NCBI GenBank assembly: GCA_903820565.1
Contig: CAIJHZ010000028.1
Location: 1-20,445 of the forward strand
Source: an uncultured Actinomycetes bacterium
Lineage (GTDB): Bacteria; Actinomycetota; Actinomycetes; Nanopelagicales; Nanopelagicaceae
Length of the DNA stretch: 20,445 nucleotides
Reading direction: 5' to 3'
Position numbers and translations under genes: made by a program. This document shows, piece after piece, positions 1-7,493 of this stretch. The notes beneath the pieces are model-generated. The model did no database searches. It was not told the DNA's origin and saw nothing but the letters and a program-made list of their open reading frames with translations. How positions within the stretch are numbered: the stretch's first letter is position 1; each line of letters starts with the position of its first letter.

Positions 1-10
1 CAATCGAATT

Positions 11-16
11 AAGGAG
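11..16 (+). promoter_or_regulatory. Shine-Dalgarno site of first secreted-protein gene
   Basis: AAGGAG lies 5 nt before the ATG at 22. This strong ribosome-binding site fixes the start of the gene. Only 21 bases precede the gene in the window, so the promoter cannot be seen. Confidence 0.8.
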
Positions 17-21
17 TAATA

Positions 22-975
22 ATGAGAAAAGTAATGTCAGGAATAGCGATTGCAGCACTAGCAATTGCTGGCGGTGCCGTAACTGGTGGAGCTGCTTATG
101 CAGAGCCAGTCGCCTCAACGCTAATAGTGTCTGGTGGCAACGGAGTTTTTGACCTAGGTCCCATCGTAATAAACGGAACAGCAAGTGCAGCTGGATCAGT
201 AGCGTTTTCCGTGAATGGGAAAGTTGTAACCGGCTGTGGAGCTGTTCCAACGACAACTGTTACTCCCTTTGTTGCTAAATGTTCTTGGGTCCCAGCGGCC
301 TCAGGCACAACGGTTATAACAGGTGTATTTACTCCATCCGATGCCACTAATTTCGCATCAGCGACAAGCAATACTTTAAACGTAAAGATTGGTGTTCCAG
401 TTCAAGGAATAGTTTCGCCTATTCATATATATGTGGACACTGTTTTAGCCACTGGTTCAACTGGTGCGCTAGCTCCTCGCTTTAATGGTTGCGCAATCAT
501 GAACGAATTTATGGTTGGACAGACAATCGTGTTTCGTGTGTATGCCAATAACGCAGACCAAGGCGGAGCAGTTTTGGATTCTGCGAACACTTCAAAGGCG
601 TATATCGAAATCGCTGGAATTAAGGATCCAATTGCAATGGCCTATGGAAACCATAGTGGTGTCGCATTCTGGACCGCTGTATTAAAAACAGGCGCAGCTC
701 CTTTGTACAGCACTATCGGGGTAATCAACTACAAGATCACAATGATTGCCAAAGATTCAAACACAATGAAGGTGCTCTCTACAAAGCTAACCCCTAAATT
801 GGATAACGGAAAGCGTGTTCTGGATGCTTCAGGACGTACCGTTTACGAGCGCGTTAGCTACTACCGCACCGTTAATTTGTCAGTACCGCTAAAAGGTGCA
901 ACAGGAACTTGGTCTTCAAACTTCACTGCAACTTCGCAATTGAGTTTGTTTGCTGCACCAGTTGCCACAAAGTAA
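22..975 (+). CDS. Secreted protein with one bacterial Ig-like domain
   Basis: 317 aa. Seen: a Sec signal peptide (basic MRK start, hydrophobic stretch to about residue 25, probable cleavage after AYA at 27) with no lipobox cysteine, so the product is predicted to be exported rather than anchored as a lipoprotein. Residues about 35-125 read like a Big_3-type Ig-like repeat (a VAFSVNGK strand, then VFTPSDATNF, then a closing NTLNVKI strand), with Cys72 and Cys87 placed for a possible disulfide. Residues about 130-310 are Ser/Thr/Gly-rich, predicted beta, and not recognised. There is no sortase LPxTG signal or C-terminal membrane helix. A second secreted protein follows 30 nt downstream, so the two are probably co-transcribed. 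The function is unknown; a surface or adhesive role is only inferred from the fold. Confidence 0.75.
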   Translation: MRKVMSGIAIAALAIAGGAVTGGAAYAEPVASTLIVSGGNGVFDLGPIVINGTASAAGSVAFSVNGKVVTGCGAVPTTTVTPFVAKCSWVPAASGTTVITGVFTPSDATNFASATSNTLNVKIGVPVQGIVSPIHIYVDTVLATGSTGALAPRFNGCAIMNEFMVGQTIVFRVYANNADQGGAVLDSANTSKAYIEIAGIKDPIAMAYGNHSGVAFWTAVLKTGAAPLYSTIGVINYKITMIAKDSNTMKVLSTKLTPKLDNGKRVLDASGRTVYERVSYYRTVNLSVPLKGATGTWSSNFTATSQLSLFAAPVATK

Positions 976-1005
976 AAATTAGGTAACGTTACGATCGGAG
1001 AGAAA

Positions 1006-2661
1006 ATGCGAAAAAGTTATACAGTTGTGCGAGTAGGAGCGGTGCTAGTCCTAGCTTTGGGATTCATTACTCCTGCTCATGCTGCAGATAATCCAATTAA
1101 ACTGGTAGCTCCAAAAGAAATCGTAAGGGCCGCACTTCCATTTACTGGATTAAATGCTCAAGCCTTTACGACGCCTGCAACTATGGTCAATCTTGAAGTA
1201 ACACCAAATCAGGTGGTACTCGGGGATGCAATTACGATCACAGGAAAGGGTTTGCCAGGAAACACTCCTGTCACTCTTACCTGGTCGACAAGTGATGCAA
1301 CCTGGATTGCAGATGTTCAGCCCAACACAGTTAATTACATGGGTACCTCTTATACAAAATTCAATGTCGTCATTGCAACGATTTCAACTGATGCCCTAGG
1401 TGGGTTTGTGTATAAGACGAAGGTTCCATCAGATTTTGGTGGCGTTCATGATATTTACGCAGTAAATGAGAACATCGCCCTTGCCCACGGTGGTCTACAA
1501 ATTGCACGAACTTTAAAGATTTCACCAACAAGTGGACCTATTGGAACTCCAATCACAATTACTTACACAGGCCTTGGTCCCTCACTCTATGCAGCAGGAT
1601 CTGCGATGTATTACGACGGTAAATACACAGGATCAATGCAAGCTCGTTGGACACGTGGAACTGCTACAACAACAATTCTTGCAACAGGACCTGTCGGAAA
1701 GCATTACATTCAAGCTAACGAAGCAATTAGCTTTTCATATCTCAATGCAATGCAATCGCCTGTTCCATTCGCAAACAGTGAAATGGGTACATTTACTGTC
1801 ACTAAGGACAACGGAATATTCAAGCCGTATGTGATCTATCCAAAACTAATGACACCTACAGTTTCACAACGCACAACTTTGGCCAGCATTGGACTTGATC
1901 CTGCGACCAATGCGGTCATGAGCCTTTCACCAGATCGTGGAGTTGTGGGTAGTACAACATCGATCAGCGTTTCAGGAATTCCAACAAAAGGTATTCATAC
2001 AATCGTATGGTCAACAGTGACCGGCAATCGCGTTAACTGCACAACAGGTACATGCTGGGTTTACAACCCGATCCCACTTGGAACAGTTGATGTAACAGAT
2101 GGAACTGTCAATAAAGAAGTCACCATCCCAGATCACTTAGGTGGATATCACGTCATTCAAATCAAATTGGGTGATGTTGTTGAAGCTCAGCAAGTGTTTT
2201 ATGTGAAAGAAAGCATTCAACCACTTCTTGATAAGAACGGAAAAGTATTAACACTTGGTGTTGCAAAGGCAGATCTATCCGGCTCTGTTGATGCATTCCA
2301 ACGTGGTGGTCAAGGAATACCTACCTACACATTTAAAGAGGGCGAAGAGTTCACTTTAAGCCTAAAAGGTGTTGGGTGGACACAAATGGATAACACATTG
2401 GCCGTTGCCTATGACAATAGTTATGTTGGCTATGGCTGTGGGTTCAATTCCAATGGATATTTAGTAGTCCACTTAAAGGCTTTGGGAGGCGTTGGAACAC
2501 ACATTATTTCCATGCGACCATTGCTTTATACACAGCAACCATCCTTTGCTAATACTCCTTATGGGATGGTGCCAATTCTGACATCGGAAAATGATCTGCC
2601 TGGTTTAGCACTTGGCTATCAAATTCCAACCGTTTACTTTGCAATTAAGATCGTAAAGTAA
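1006..2661 (+). CDS. Secreted protein with two repeated Ig/IPT-like domains
   Basis: 551 aa. The ATG follows GGAGAG at a spacing of about 5 nt. Seen: a signal peptide (basic start, hydrophobic 8-21, likely cleavage after AHA at 26) and no lipobox. Two segments resemble each other, about residues 64-170 and 306-400. Each opens with a [V/L][T/S]P-x(4)-[V/L]G strand, carries a VTLTW/HTIVW plus ST motif, and closes with a V-P/IPD-x-[F/L]GG-[V/Y]H pattern. This points to a duplicated Ig/IPT-like module. Between them, residues 171-270 start again with ISPTSGPIGTPITI, a third IPT-like strand pattern. Cys345 and Cys350 in the second copy could pair. The C-terminal 140 residues are not recognised. The product is probably extracellular or cell-wall associated, and its ligand is unknown. 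The gene ends just before a strong terminator, closing a two-gene unit. Confidence 0.75.
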   Translation: MRKSYTVVRVGAVLVLALGFITPAHAADNPIKLVAPKEIVRAALPFTGLNAQAFTTPATMVNLEVTPNQVVLGDAITITGKGLPGNTPVTLTWSTSDATWIADVQPNTVNYMGTSYTKFNVVIATISTDALGGFVYKTKVPSDFGGVHDIYAVNENIALAHGGLQIARTLKISPTSGPIGTPITITYTGLGPSLYAAGSAMYYDGKYTGSMQARWTRGTATTTILATGPVGKHYIQANEAISFSYLNAMQSPVPFANSEMGTFTVTKDNGIFKPYVIYPKLMTPTVSQRTTLASIGLDPATNAVMSLSPDRGVVGSTTSISVSGIPTKGIHTIVWSTVTGNRVNCTTGTCWVYNPIPLGTVDVTDGTVNKEVTIPDHLGGYHVIQIKLGDVVEAQQVFYVKESIQPLLDKNGKVLTLGVAKADLSGSVDAFQRGGQGIPTYTFKEGEEFTLSLKGVGWTQMDNTLAVAYDNSYVGYGCGFNSNGYLVVHLKALGGVGTHIISMRPLLYTQQPSFANTPYGMVPILTSENDLPGLALGYQIPTVYFAIKIVK

Positions 2662-2677
2662 ACACTTTCGAGGGTCA

Positions 2678-2715
2678 AAAACCCTGTCTAGTACCTAGGT
2701 GCGAGACGGGGTTTT
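2678..2715. terminator. Bidirectional intrinsic terminator between convergent genes
   Basis: The arms 2678-2689 and 2704-2715 form a 12-bp stem with one G-T pair and a 14-nt loop. The A-run on one side and the T-run on the other make it work on both strands: TTTTCTCTT follows on +, and TTTTT follows on -. It terminates the secreted-protein pair on + and the kinase/regulator/MMPL operon on -. The MMPL stop codon (2695-2697) lies in the loop and its last codons form one arm. Confidence 0.8.
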
Positions 2716-4758
2716 CTCTTGTCGGGGCAGCCACCAATTCCATTTACCTAGTAACACCATGGCACTTGGCAACAACAGTCCACGAATGATTGTTGCATCG
2801 ATTAGAACACCAGCGGCGAGCCCAATGCCTAGTTGCTGTAAGCCAGCAAAGCGACCAGAAATTAATCCAGTCAGGGCGGTAATAAAGATCAGTGCGGCTG
2901 CAGTTACGACCGTTCCAGAATTTCGCATCCCTTCGCGGATTACTTCTTCATTGCTGGCACCACGATCCCACGCTTCGCGCATTCTGGAGACTATAAAAAT
3001 TTCATAATCCATAGAAAGGCCAAACAAAATCGCAAAGAGAAGTACTAGTGACCATGCCTCAAGTTGCTCAAGCTGATATGTCCCAATCCCAAATTTAAAG
3101 ATTAAAACGAGAATTGCAAATGATGCTGCTATCGAAACTAGGTCAAGGATGATGGCTTTGACGGCTAGGAGTATTGATCGGAAAGTCATTAGAAGAATAA
3201 AAAATGTAATCAACACAATTAGAGAAATGATCAACGGCAAAGAGGATTTAATTGCATCAAGCAAATCCACGCCTTGTGCAGGTGCTCCGCCTAGGTAGAT
3301 CTTTGTCCCTGCAGGAAATCCAGAGTTAGGGATATATGTTGTGCGAATTTGATTGACTAATTGCTTCGTTTCATTTGAGCCAAGATCATGCCGTCCAAAA
3401 ACGTAGATTCGCAGAAATTGGCCTGAAGCATCGATGTATGGCCACTTTTCACCGCTTGCGACCGAGAAGACTTCTGGATTTGCAGCTAATTTTTTGGCAA
3501 ACTCAAAACGGATTTCAGCAATATCCGGGGATCCAGCATGTGTGCCAAGATCGATAACTATTTCATTGGGAGTGATAACTCCAACTCCGACCTTGTCCGT
3601 TACGGTATTTATGGCTTGTGAAGACTCTAGATTGGCGGGAATTGCGCTCAGCGAGCTAGGAGTTATTTGGAACCACACCAGAGCAGACATCAGGATCGAA
3701 AGAGCGATAAGAGTTAATGCAAGCACTTTTCGAGGCTTTGCGATTGCGATATTGGTAAGTCGATCAAATGAATACTCTAGAACACCTTTAAAACCAACTC
3801 TTGGAGTTGCTGCAAACATAGATAGAAGTACTGGCTGAAGGGTGATCGCTGCCAGAATTGAAACTGTTGGCAGAATCAAACACGCAAGGCCGATGGAACG
3901 CACAAATGGAACAGGAACTAACAATATTGTTGCTAATCCCAATGCAACGGTGATGCCTGAAATCACTGCTGTCCGACCCGCAGTCTTCATTGTTTGTGCA
4001 ATTGGATCCTGATTTTGGGTCTGTTCGCGGCGATATCGATGAACCATAAGTAGTGAGTAATCAATTGCAAGACCTAAGCCAATGAGTTCGACAATGTTCG
4101 GAACGTAGAGAACCATCAAGAATTTTTGTGCGAGTAGATAAATAATTCCAAGAGTTGTTGAGATGGTTGCTAAACCAAAAAGCAGCGGTATTAACACTGC
4201 CCATGAAAATCCAAGCGTTGCAACGAGCAACACAGTTGCTAGTGCCACAGCAATCATCTGACCTTTTCGAAGATCGCTAGAAAGAATTGGTACGACATCG
4301 CTTTCAATAGCTGGGGGACCAGTGACTAAAGCCCCGATCAGGCCTTGGGCATTGAGTTCTTTGCGCAGCGCCTTTGTGTATGTTGCGGCTTCTTTGAGAT
4401 CAAAAGGCGTGCCGATATTTGAGTACAAGTTTCCGGCAAAGGCCTTGTCGTTAGTTACTTCTGAACCAGGTATAACACGGGCTGCTTGTGCAACTGATGC
4501 TTTGAAGCTGGCAATTTGCTGGGCACTTGCCTGCTTGTATTTATACATCACAGTGAAGGTGCCTTCAGAGTTTTCATTAAATTTCTCATTGAGAATTTCA
4601 TTTGCGGCAGCTGATGAACTACCAGGTACAGTTAATGAAGTTGTCAGATATTGATCAAGGTGTGAAGCTCCAAATAACCCAAATATGGTCATGGCAATCC
4701 AGATGAGTAGGACAAGTGCACGGGCCTTAATTACCGTTTGCGACCACCGCACCACCAT
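2695..4758 (-). CDS. MMPL/RND-family membrane transporter
   Basis: 687 aa. This is an RND-superfamily protein of the MmpL/YdfJ type, which uses proton motive force to export lipids or small hydrophobic compounds across the cytoplasmic membrane. Seen: a first membrane helix at about 13-31, a large extracytoplasmic loop (32-165), a block of helices at about 166-315, a second extracytoplasmic loop (370-505), and a second helix block to the end. This is the two-fold RND layout. Each half has the proton-relay type Asp-Tyr pair, in GLAIDYSLLMVHRYRRE (Asp233) and GLSMDYEIFIVSRMRE (Asp584). The protein is shorter than mycobacterial MmpL proteins (about 950 aa) but usual for MMPL proteins of other actinobacteria. 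It starts 19 nt after the response-regulator stop, so it is likely in the same transcript. No clear Shine-Dalgarno is visible. The substrate cannot be predicted. Confidence 0.88.
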   Translation of the reverse strand: MVVRWSQTVIKARALVLLIWIAMTIFGLFGASHLDQYLTTSLTVPGSSSAAANEILNEKFNENSEGTFTVMYKYKQASAQQIASFKASVAQAARVIPGSEVTNDKAFAGNLYSNIGTPFDLKEAATYTKALRKELNAQGLIGALVTGPPAIESDVVPILSSDLRKGQMIAVALATVLLVATLGFSWAVLIPLLFGLATISTTLGIIYLLAQKFLMVLYVPNIVELIGLGLAIDYSLLMVHRYRREQTQNQDPIAQTMKTAGRTAVISGITVALGLATILLVPVPFVRSIGLACLILPTVSILAAITLQPVLLSMFAATPRVGFKGVLEYSFDRLTNIAIAKPRKVLALTLIALSILMSALVWFQITPSSLSAIPANLESSQAINTVTDKVGVGVITPNEIVIDLGTHAGSPDIAEIRFEFAKKLAANPEVFSVASGEKWPYIDASGQFLRIYVFGRHDLGSNETKQLVNQIRTTYIPNSGFPAGTKIYLGGAPAQGVDLLDAIKSSLPLIISLIVLITFFILLMTFRSILLAVKAIILDLVSIAASFAILVLIFKFGIGTYQLEQLEAWSLVLLFAILFGLSMDYEIFIVSRMREAWDRGASNEEVIREGMRNSGTVVTAAALIFITALTGLISGRFAGLQQLGIGLAAGVLIDATIIRGLLLPSAMVLLGKWNWWLPRQEKTPSRT

Positions 4759-4777
4759 TGTTTGAGTCTATGGTGAA

Positions 4778-5467
4778 TTAGATATTTTCTAGTTTGTAGC
4801 CAAGCCCACGAATAGTCTGAATTAGTACAGGATTTGCAGGATCCGCTTCAATCTTGGCACGAAGACGCTTAATGTGAACATCTAAAGTCTTTGTATCGCC
4901 ATAGTAATCCCCGCCCCACACGCGATCAATTAACTGTGAGCGTGTGAGAACGCGGCCAGAATTGCGCATTAAGAACTCCAGTAGTTCAAACTCTTTAAGC
5001 GGCAGCGAAACAGGTGTTCCATTGACTGACACCTGATGCTTACCGATGTTGAGCTTTACAGGGCCAACTTCCATGAGATCTTGATCTTGAATGGAGCCAT
5101 CATCAGAAATACCACGGCGTAAAACAGCTTTGATGCGGGCGATTAATTCGCGAGATGAATAAGGCTTAGTTACATAATCATCCGCACCAAGTTCAAGTCC
5201 TACAACCTTGTCGATTTCAGCATCTTTTGCAGTCAACATGATTATTGGTACTTGCGATGTTGTACGAATTGTTCGGCATACCTCTACGCCTGAAACCTCA
5301 GGAATCATAAGATCAAGCAGAATTAAATCGGCGCCTTCTTTTGCAAACAGTTCTAGCGCCTTACGACCATCTTCGGCTACTAAGGTCTCAAATCCCTCTT
5401 TACCTAATAGAAAAGCGAGTGCTTCAGAAAATGATGCTTCATCTTCAACGATGAGAATCTTGGGCAT
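4778..5467 (-). CDS. regX3: OmpR/PhoB-family response regulator (RegX3/PhoP-like)
   Basis: 229 aa. Seen: a receiver domain (1-118) with the acidic pair Glu8/Asp9, phospho-acceptor Asp52 in LLDLMIP, Thr79 and Lys101 in TKPY. It is followed by a winged-helix DNA-binding domain (about 130-229) with LKEFELLEFLMRN and the ending TIRGLGYKL. These are standard for the OmpR/PhoB family. The pairing with a SenX3-like kinase and divergent phoU points to the phosphate-starvation regulator called RegX3 in mycobacteria and PhoP in Streptomyces. Its ATG overlaps the kinase stop by one base (TAATG), with GGAGG 7 nt upstream inside the kinase gene, so translation is probably coupled. It is expected to bind the 11-nt repeats in the phoU/kinase gap. 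Confidence 0.9.
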   Translation of the reverse strand: MPKILIVEDEASFSEALAFLLGKEGFETLVAEDGRKALELFAKEGADLILLDLMIPEVSGVEVCRTIRTTSQVPIIMLTAKDAEIDKVVGLELGADDYVTKPYSSRELIARIKAVLRRGISDDGSIQDQDLMEVGPVKLNIGKHQVSVNGTPVSLPLKEFELLEFLMRNSGRVLTRSQLIDRVWGGDYYGDTKTLDVHIKRLRAKIEADPANPVLIQTIRGLGYKLENI

Positions 5468-6531
5468 TAGTTGGCCTCCGCTTGGTTGTTATAAATGGGC
5501 AAAAGTAAAGTGAACGTACTTCCGATATTTTCTGCGCTCCATACCTTTACATCTCCGCCGTGCTTTGATGCAACATGTTTAACAATCGAAAGACCCAAGC
5601 CTGTGCCACCAGTTTGGCGTGACCGGGCTGGATCTACTCTATAAAAACGCTCAAAGATTCTTAGTAAATCTGATTCTGGAATACCAATTCCCTGATCGGT
5701 TACTGAGATTTCAACAATTCCATCTACTAGCTTGCTAGTTACAGCTACCTTGGTATTTTCTGGTGAGTAATTGACCGCGTTATCTATTAAATTTTGGACT
5801 GCCATCGTCAATTGATCGCGATCACCCCAGACAGACAAATTCTTTTCTTCCTGAAATGTAACTGTGATGTGCCTATTTTCAGCATTGATCTGGCTTTGAT
5901 CAATCGCCTCTTTGACTAAATATCCGACCTCAATCTCGTCTGCTACTTGCAGCGGATCAGAGTCTTGAATGCGCGAAAGATTAATAATTTCCTGAACTAA
6001 ATCGGTTAAGCGCTTTGACTCAGATTGCATGCGAGTGGCAAACATTGTGACCGCTTCTGGTTCATCCTTTGCTCCCAAAACTGCTTCGCTCAAAAGAGAA
6101 AGAGCACCGATAGGAGTTTTCAATTCATGTGAAATATTTGCAACAAAGTCGCGACGAATCTCATGTACACGCTGAGCTTCACTTTCATCTGAAATCAAAA
6201 CAATTACAAGGTCGCCTTCAGTCAATGGAAATACATTGACCGTTAATTCATGAATACCTTCACCGATTGGTCCGCGTGGTATATCTATGCGCCCCATGTG
6301 TTTTGTATTTGTACGTCGTACTACTCTTATTGCGGCTAATAGCTCGGGACTATCTATCCGTCCATCTTTTAAAATTCCTAAGCGCTCAATGCCGGATGAA
6401 GCAAAGATCGGTTGTTCTCCGGGGGCTAAAACCAGCGCGTCCCCATCTAGATTGTTGAGGGTATTGATCAGCATGTCAGGCAGCAGGCGAGGGTCTGAAG
6501 CCTCATCGATAACCCTGCGTTTTAACCTCAT
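5467..6531 (-). CDS. senX3: SenX3-like sensor histidine kinase lacking membrane anchor
   Basis: 354 aa. Seen: an N-terminal PAS-like region (about 25-118) whose spacing resembles the SenX3 PAS domain, then the dimerisation/phosphoacceptor helix with His135 in FVANISHELKTP, and a HATPase_c domain with N-box Asn247/Asn251 (NLIDNAVNYSPE), G1 box DQGIGIP (279-285), the FERFYRVD F-box and G2 box GGTGLGL (308-314). All catalytic residues are present. SenX3 and Streptomyces PhoR carry N-terminal transmembrane helices; here residues 1-60 are polar with no hydrophobic helix. An in-frame TAG four codons upstream of the ATG excludes a longer start. The kinase is therefore predicted to be cytosolic, and could take its signal from PhoU or another partner. 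It is first in the operon with the response regulator and the MMPL gene. Confidence 0.88.
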   Translation of the reverse strand: MRLKRRVIDEASDPRLLPDMLINTLNNLDGDALVLAPGEQPIFASSGIERLGILKDGRIDSPELLAAIRVVRRTNTKHMGRIDIPRGPIGEGIHELTVNVFPLTEGDLVIVLISDESEAQRVHEIRRDFVANISHELKTPIGALSLLSEAVLGAKDEPEAVTMFATRMQSESKRLTDLVQEIINLSRIQDSDPLQVADEIEVGYLVKEAIDQSQINAENRHITVTFQEEKNLSVWGDRDQLTMAVQNLIDNAVNYSPENTKVAVTSKLVDGIVEISVTDQGIGIPESDLLRIFERFYRVDPARSRQTGGTGLGLSIVKHVASKHGGDVKVWSAENIGSTFTLLLPIYNNQAEAN

Positions 6532-6548
6532 ATAGAAACTCTATCGCG

Positions 6549-6603
6549 GTAAAACCCCAGTTTACCGCCTGTTAACCCAATGGTTTGCGTATGTTAATCA
6601 TTG
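6549..6603. promoter_or_regulatory. Putative PHO box: five contiguous 11-nt direct repeats
   Basis: Units start every 11 nt: 6549 GTAAAACCCCA, 6560 GTTTACCGCCT, 6571 GTTAACCCAAT, 6582 GGTTTGCGTAT, 6593 GTTAATCATTG. The 11-nt period and the G-T-T-x-A-C-C core match the known architecture of actinobacterial PHO boxes bound by PhoP/RegX3 (GTTCACC-type direct-repeat units). The 6582 and 6549 units are degenerate. The site sits in the 89-bp gap between the divergent kinase and phoU genes, where autoregulation by the response regulator would be expected. Confidence 0.65.
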
Positions 6604-6620
6604 AGCCTTAGGTTGCACCC

Positions 6621-7274
6621 ATGGCCCTTATTAGATCAGCGTTTCAGGACGAGCTAGACGGAGTTTCGCAATCCCTAGTGGACCTTACCAACATGGTTGC
6701 AGAATCAATTGTTAAGGCATCCAAATCGCTGCTCTCAGCCGATCTCAATCTTGCAGAAGATGTAATAGCAACTGATGTAAGAATTGATGATTATCAACAT
6801 GAACTAGATGCTCGCATCATCGACATCATTGCCCGTCAGCAACCAGTTGCTTCAGATCTTCGTGCACTCATTACCGCACTTCGCATGAGTGCTGATTTAG
6901 AGCGTATGGGCGATCTTGCACACCACATTGCAAAGGTTGCGCGTCTTCGTCACCCAGCAAATGCAATCCCCGGAGATTTAGTTTTAGCATTTACCGAGAT
7001 GGGACATGTCGCAGAAAAGCTTGCGACAAAGGTTGCAACAGTAATCACTACTCGCGATACAGACATGGCATTACAGGTTGAAAAAGATGATGACGAGATG
7101 GATGAGTTGCACAAGAAAGTAATTATTGGAATCACTAATAGCGGCGGCGGAGTCACAATTGAGTCAGCGATTGACCTGACATTGTTGGGTCGCTACTACG
7201 AGCGCTTTGCAGACCACGCTGTTGCTGTTGCGCGCCGTGTGTACTTCTTAGTTAAGGGTGAGTTTCCAGCCTAA
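6621..7274 (+). CDS. phoU: Phosphate-signalling protein PhoU
   Basis: 217 aa, the normal PhoU length. PhoU is a cytoplasmic all-helical protein that links the Pst phosphate transporter to the Pho kinase and represses Pho signalling when phosphate is plentiful. Seen: two helical-bundle repeats, each with the family's acidic metal-binding signature, DLERMGDLAHHIAK in the first half and YYERFADHAVAVARR in the second. The N-terminus (AFQDELDGVSQSL) aligns with the usual PhoU start, which supports the ATG at 6621 despite a weak Shine-Dalgarno. It is divergent from the kinase/regulator pair, the same arrangement as in Streptomyces phoU-phoRP. The shared upstream region carries the 11-nt repeat array. 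No pst transporter genes are in the window. Confidence 0.93.
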   Translation: MALIRSAFQDELDGVSQSLVDLTNMVAESIVKASKSLLSADLNLAEDVIATDVRIDDYQHELDARIIDIIARQQPVASDLRALITALRMSADLERMGDLAHHIAKVARLRHPANAIPGDLVLAFTEMGHVAEKLATKVATVITTRDTDMALQVEKDDDEMDELHKKVIIGITNSGGGVTIESAIDLTLLGRYYERFADHAVAVARRVYFLVKGEFPA

Positions 7275-7341
7275 AACCAATTAATCCTCCTCATTCATAG
7301 ATTCCAGGGCTACACTAAAGAATCGAGAGAAAGAGGATGAT

Positions 7342-7491
7342 GTGCAGATCAACGTAGATAAAAAGTCTGGCTTACTGCTGGGAATCATCGCCGGCTTGCT
7401 AGTCATTATTATTGTGCTGCTTGTCGACAAGGTCGAAGATGATGGCCACATGATCGAAACTCACTCACATCAGATTGTCATCAATCGATAA
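7342..7491 (+). CDS. Small single-pass membrane protein with His-containing tail
   Basis: 49 aa, GTG start, not recognised as a known family. Seen: a short N-terminus with two lysines (MQINVDKK), one strongly hydrophobic helix of about 20 residues (10-28), then a charged tail with Asp/Glu and three spaced histidines (GHMIETHSH). The start is supported by GAGG 5 nt upstream (7333-7336). An ATG at 7337 is in another frame and closes within 7 codons. The stop TAA ends 2 nt before the ATG of the DinB-like gene, which itself has no visible Shine-Dalgarno, so the two are likely translationally coupled. Orientation is probably N-in, by the positive-inside rule. A role in metal binding or as a membrane partner of the next gene is only speculation. 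Confidence 0.65.
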   Translation: MQINVDKKSGLLLGIIAGLLVIIIVLLVDKVEDDGHMIETHSHQIVINR

Positions 7492-7493
7492 CA

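Noticed and set aside
2671..2685. Alternative hairpin AGGGT/ACCCT overlapping the terminator, antiterminator-like
   Set aside because: A 5-bp stem downstream of ordinary structural genes with no regulatory context; probably chance.
7311..7316. TACACT as a -10 box for the small membrane ORF
   Set aside because: The spacing is reasonable, but no acceptable -35 hexamer is found 16-19 nt upstream, and read-through from phoU is equally likely.
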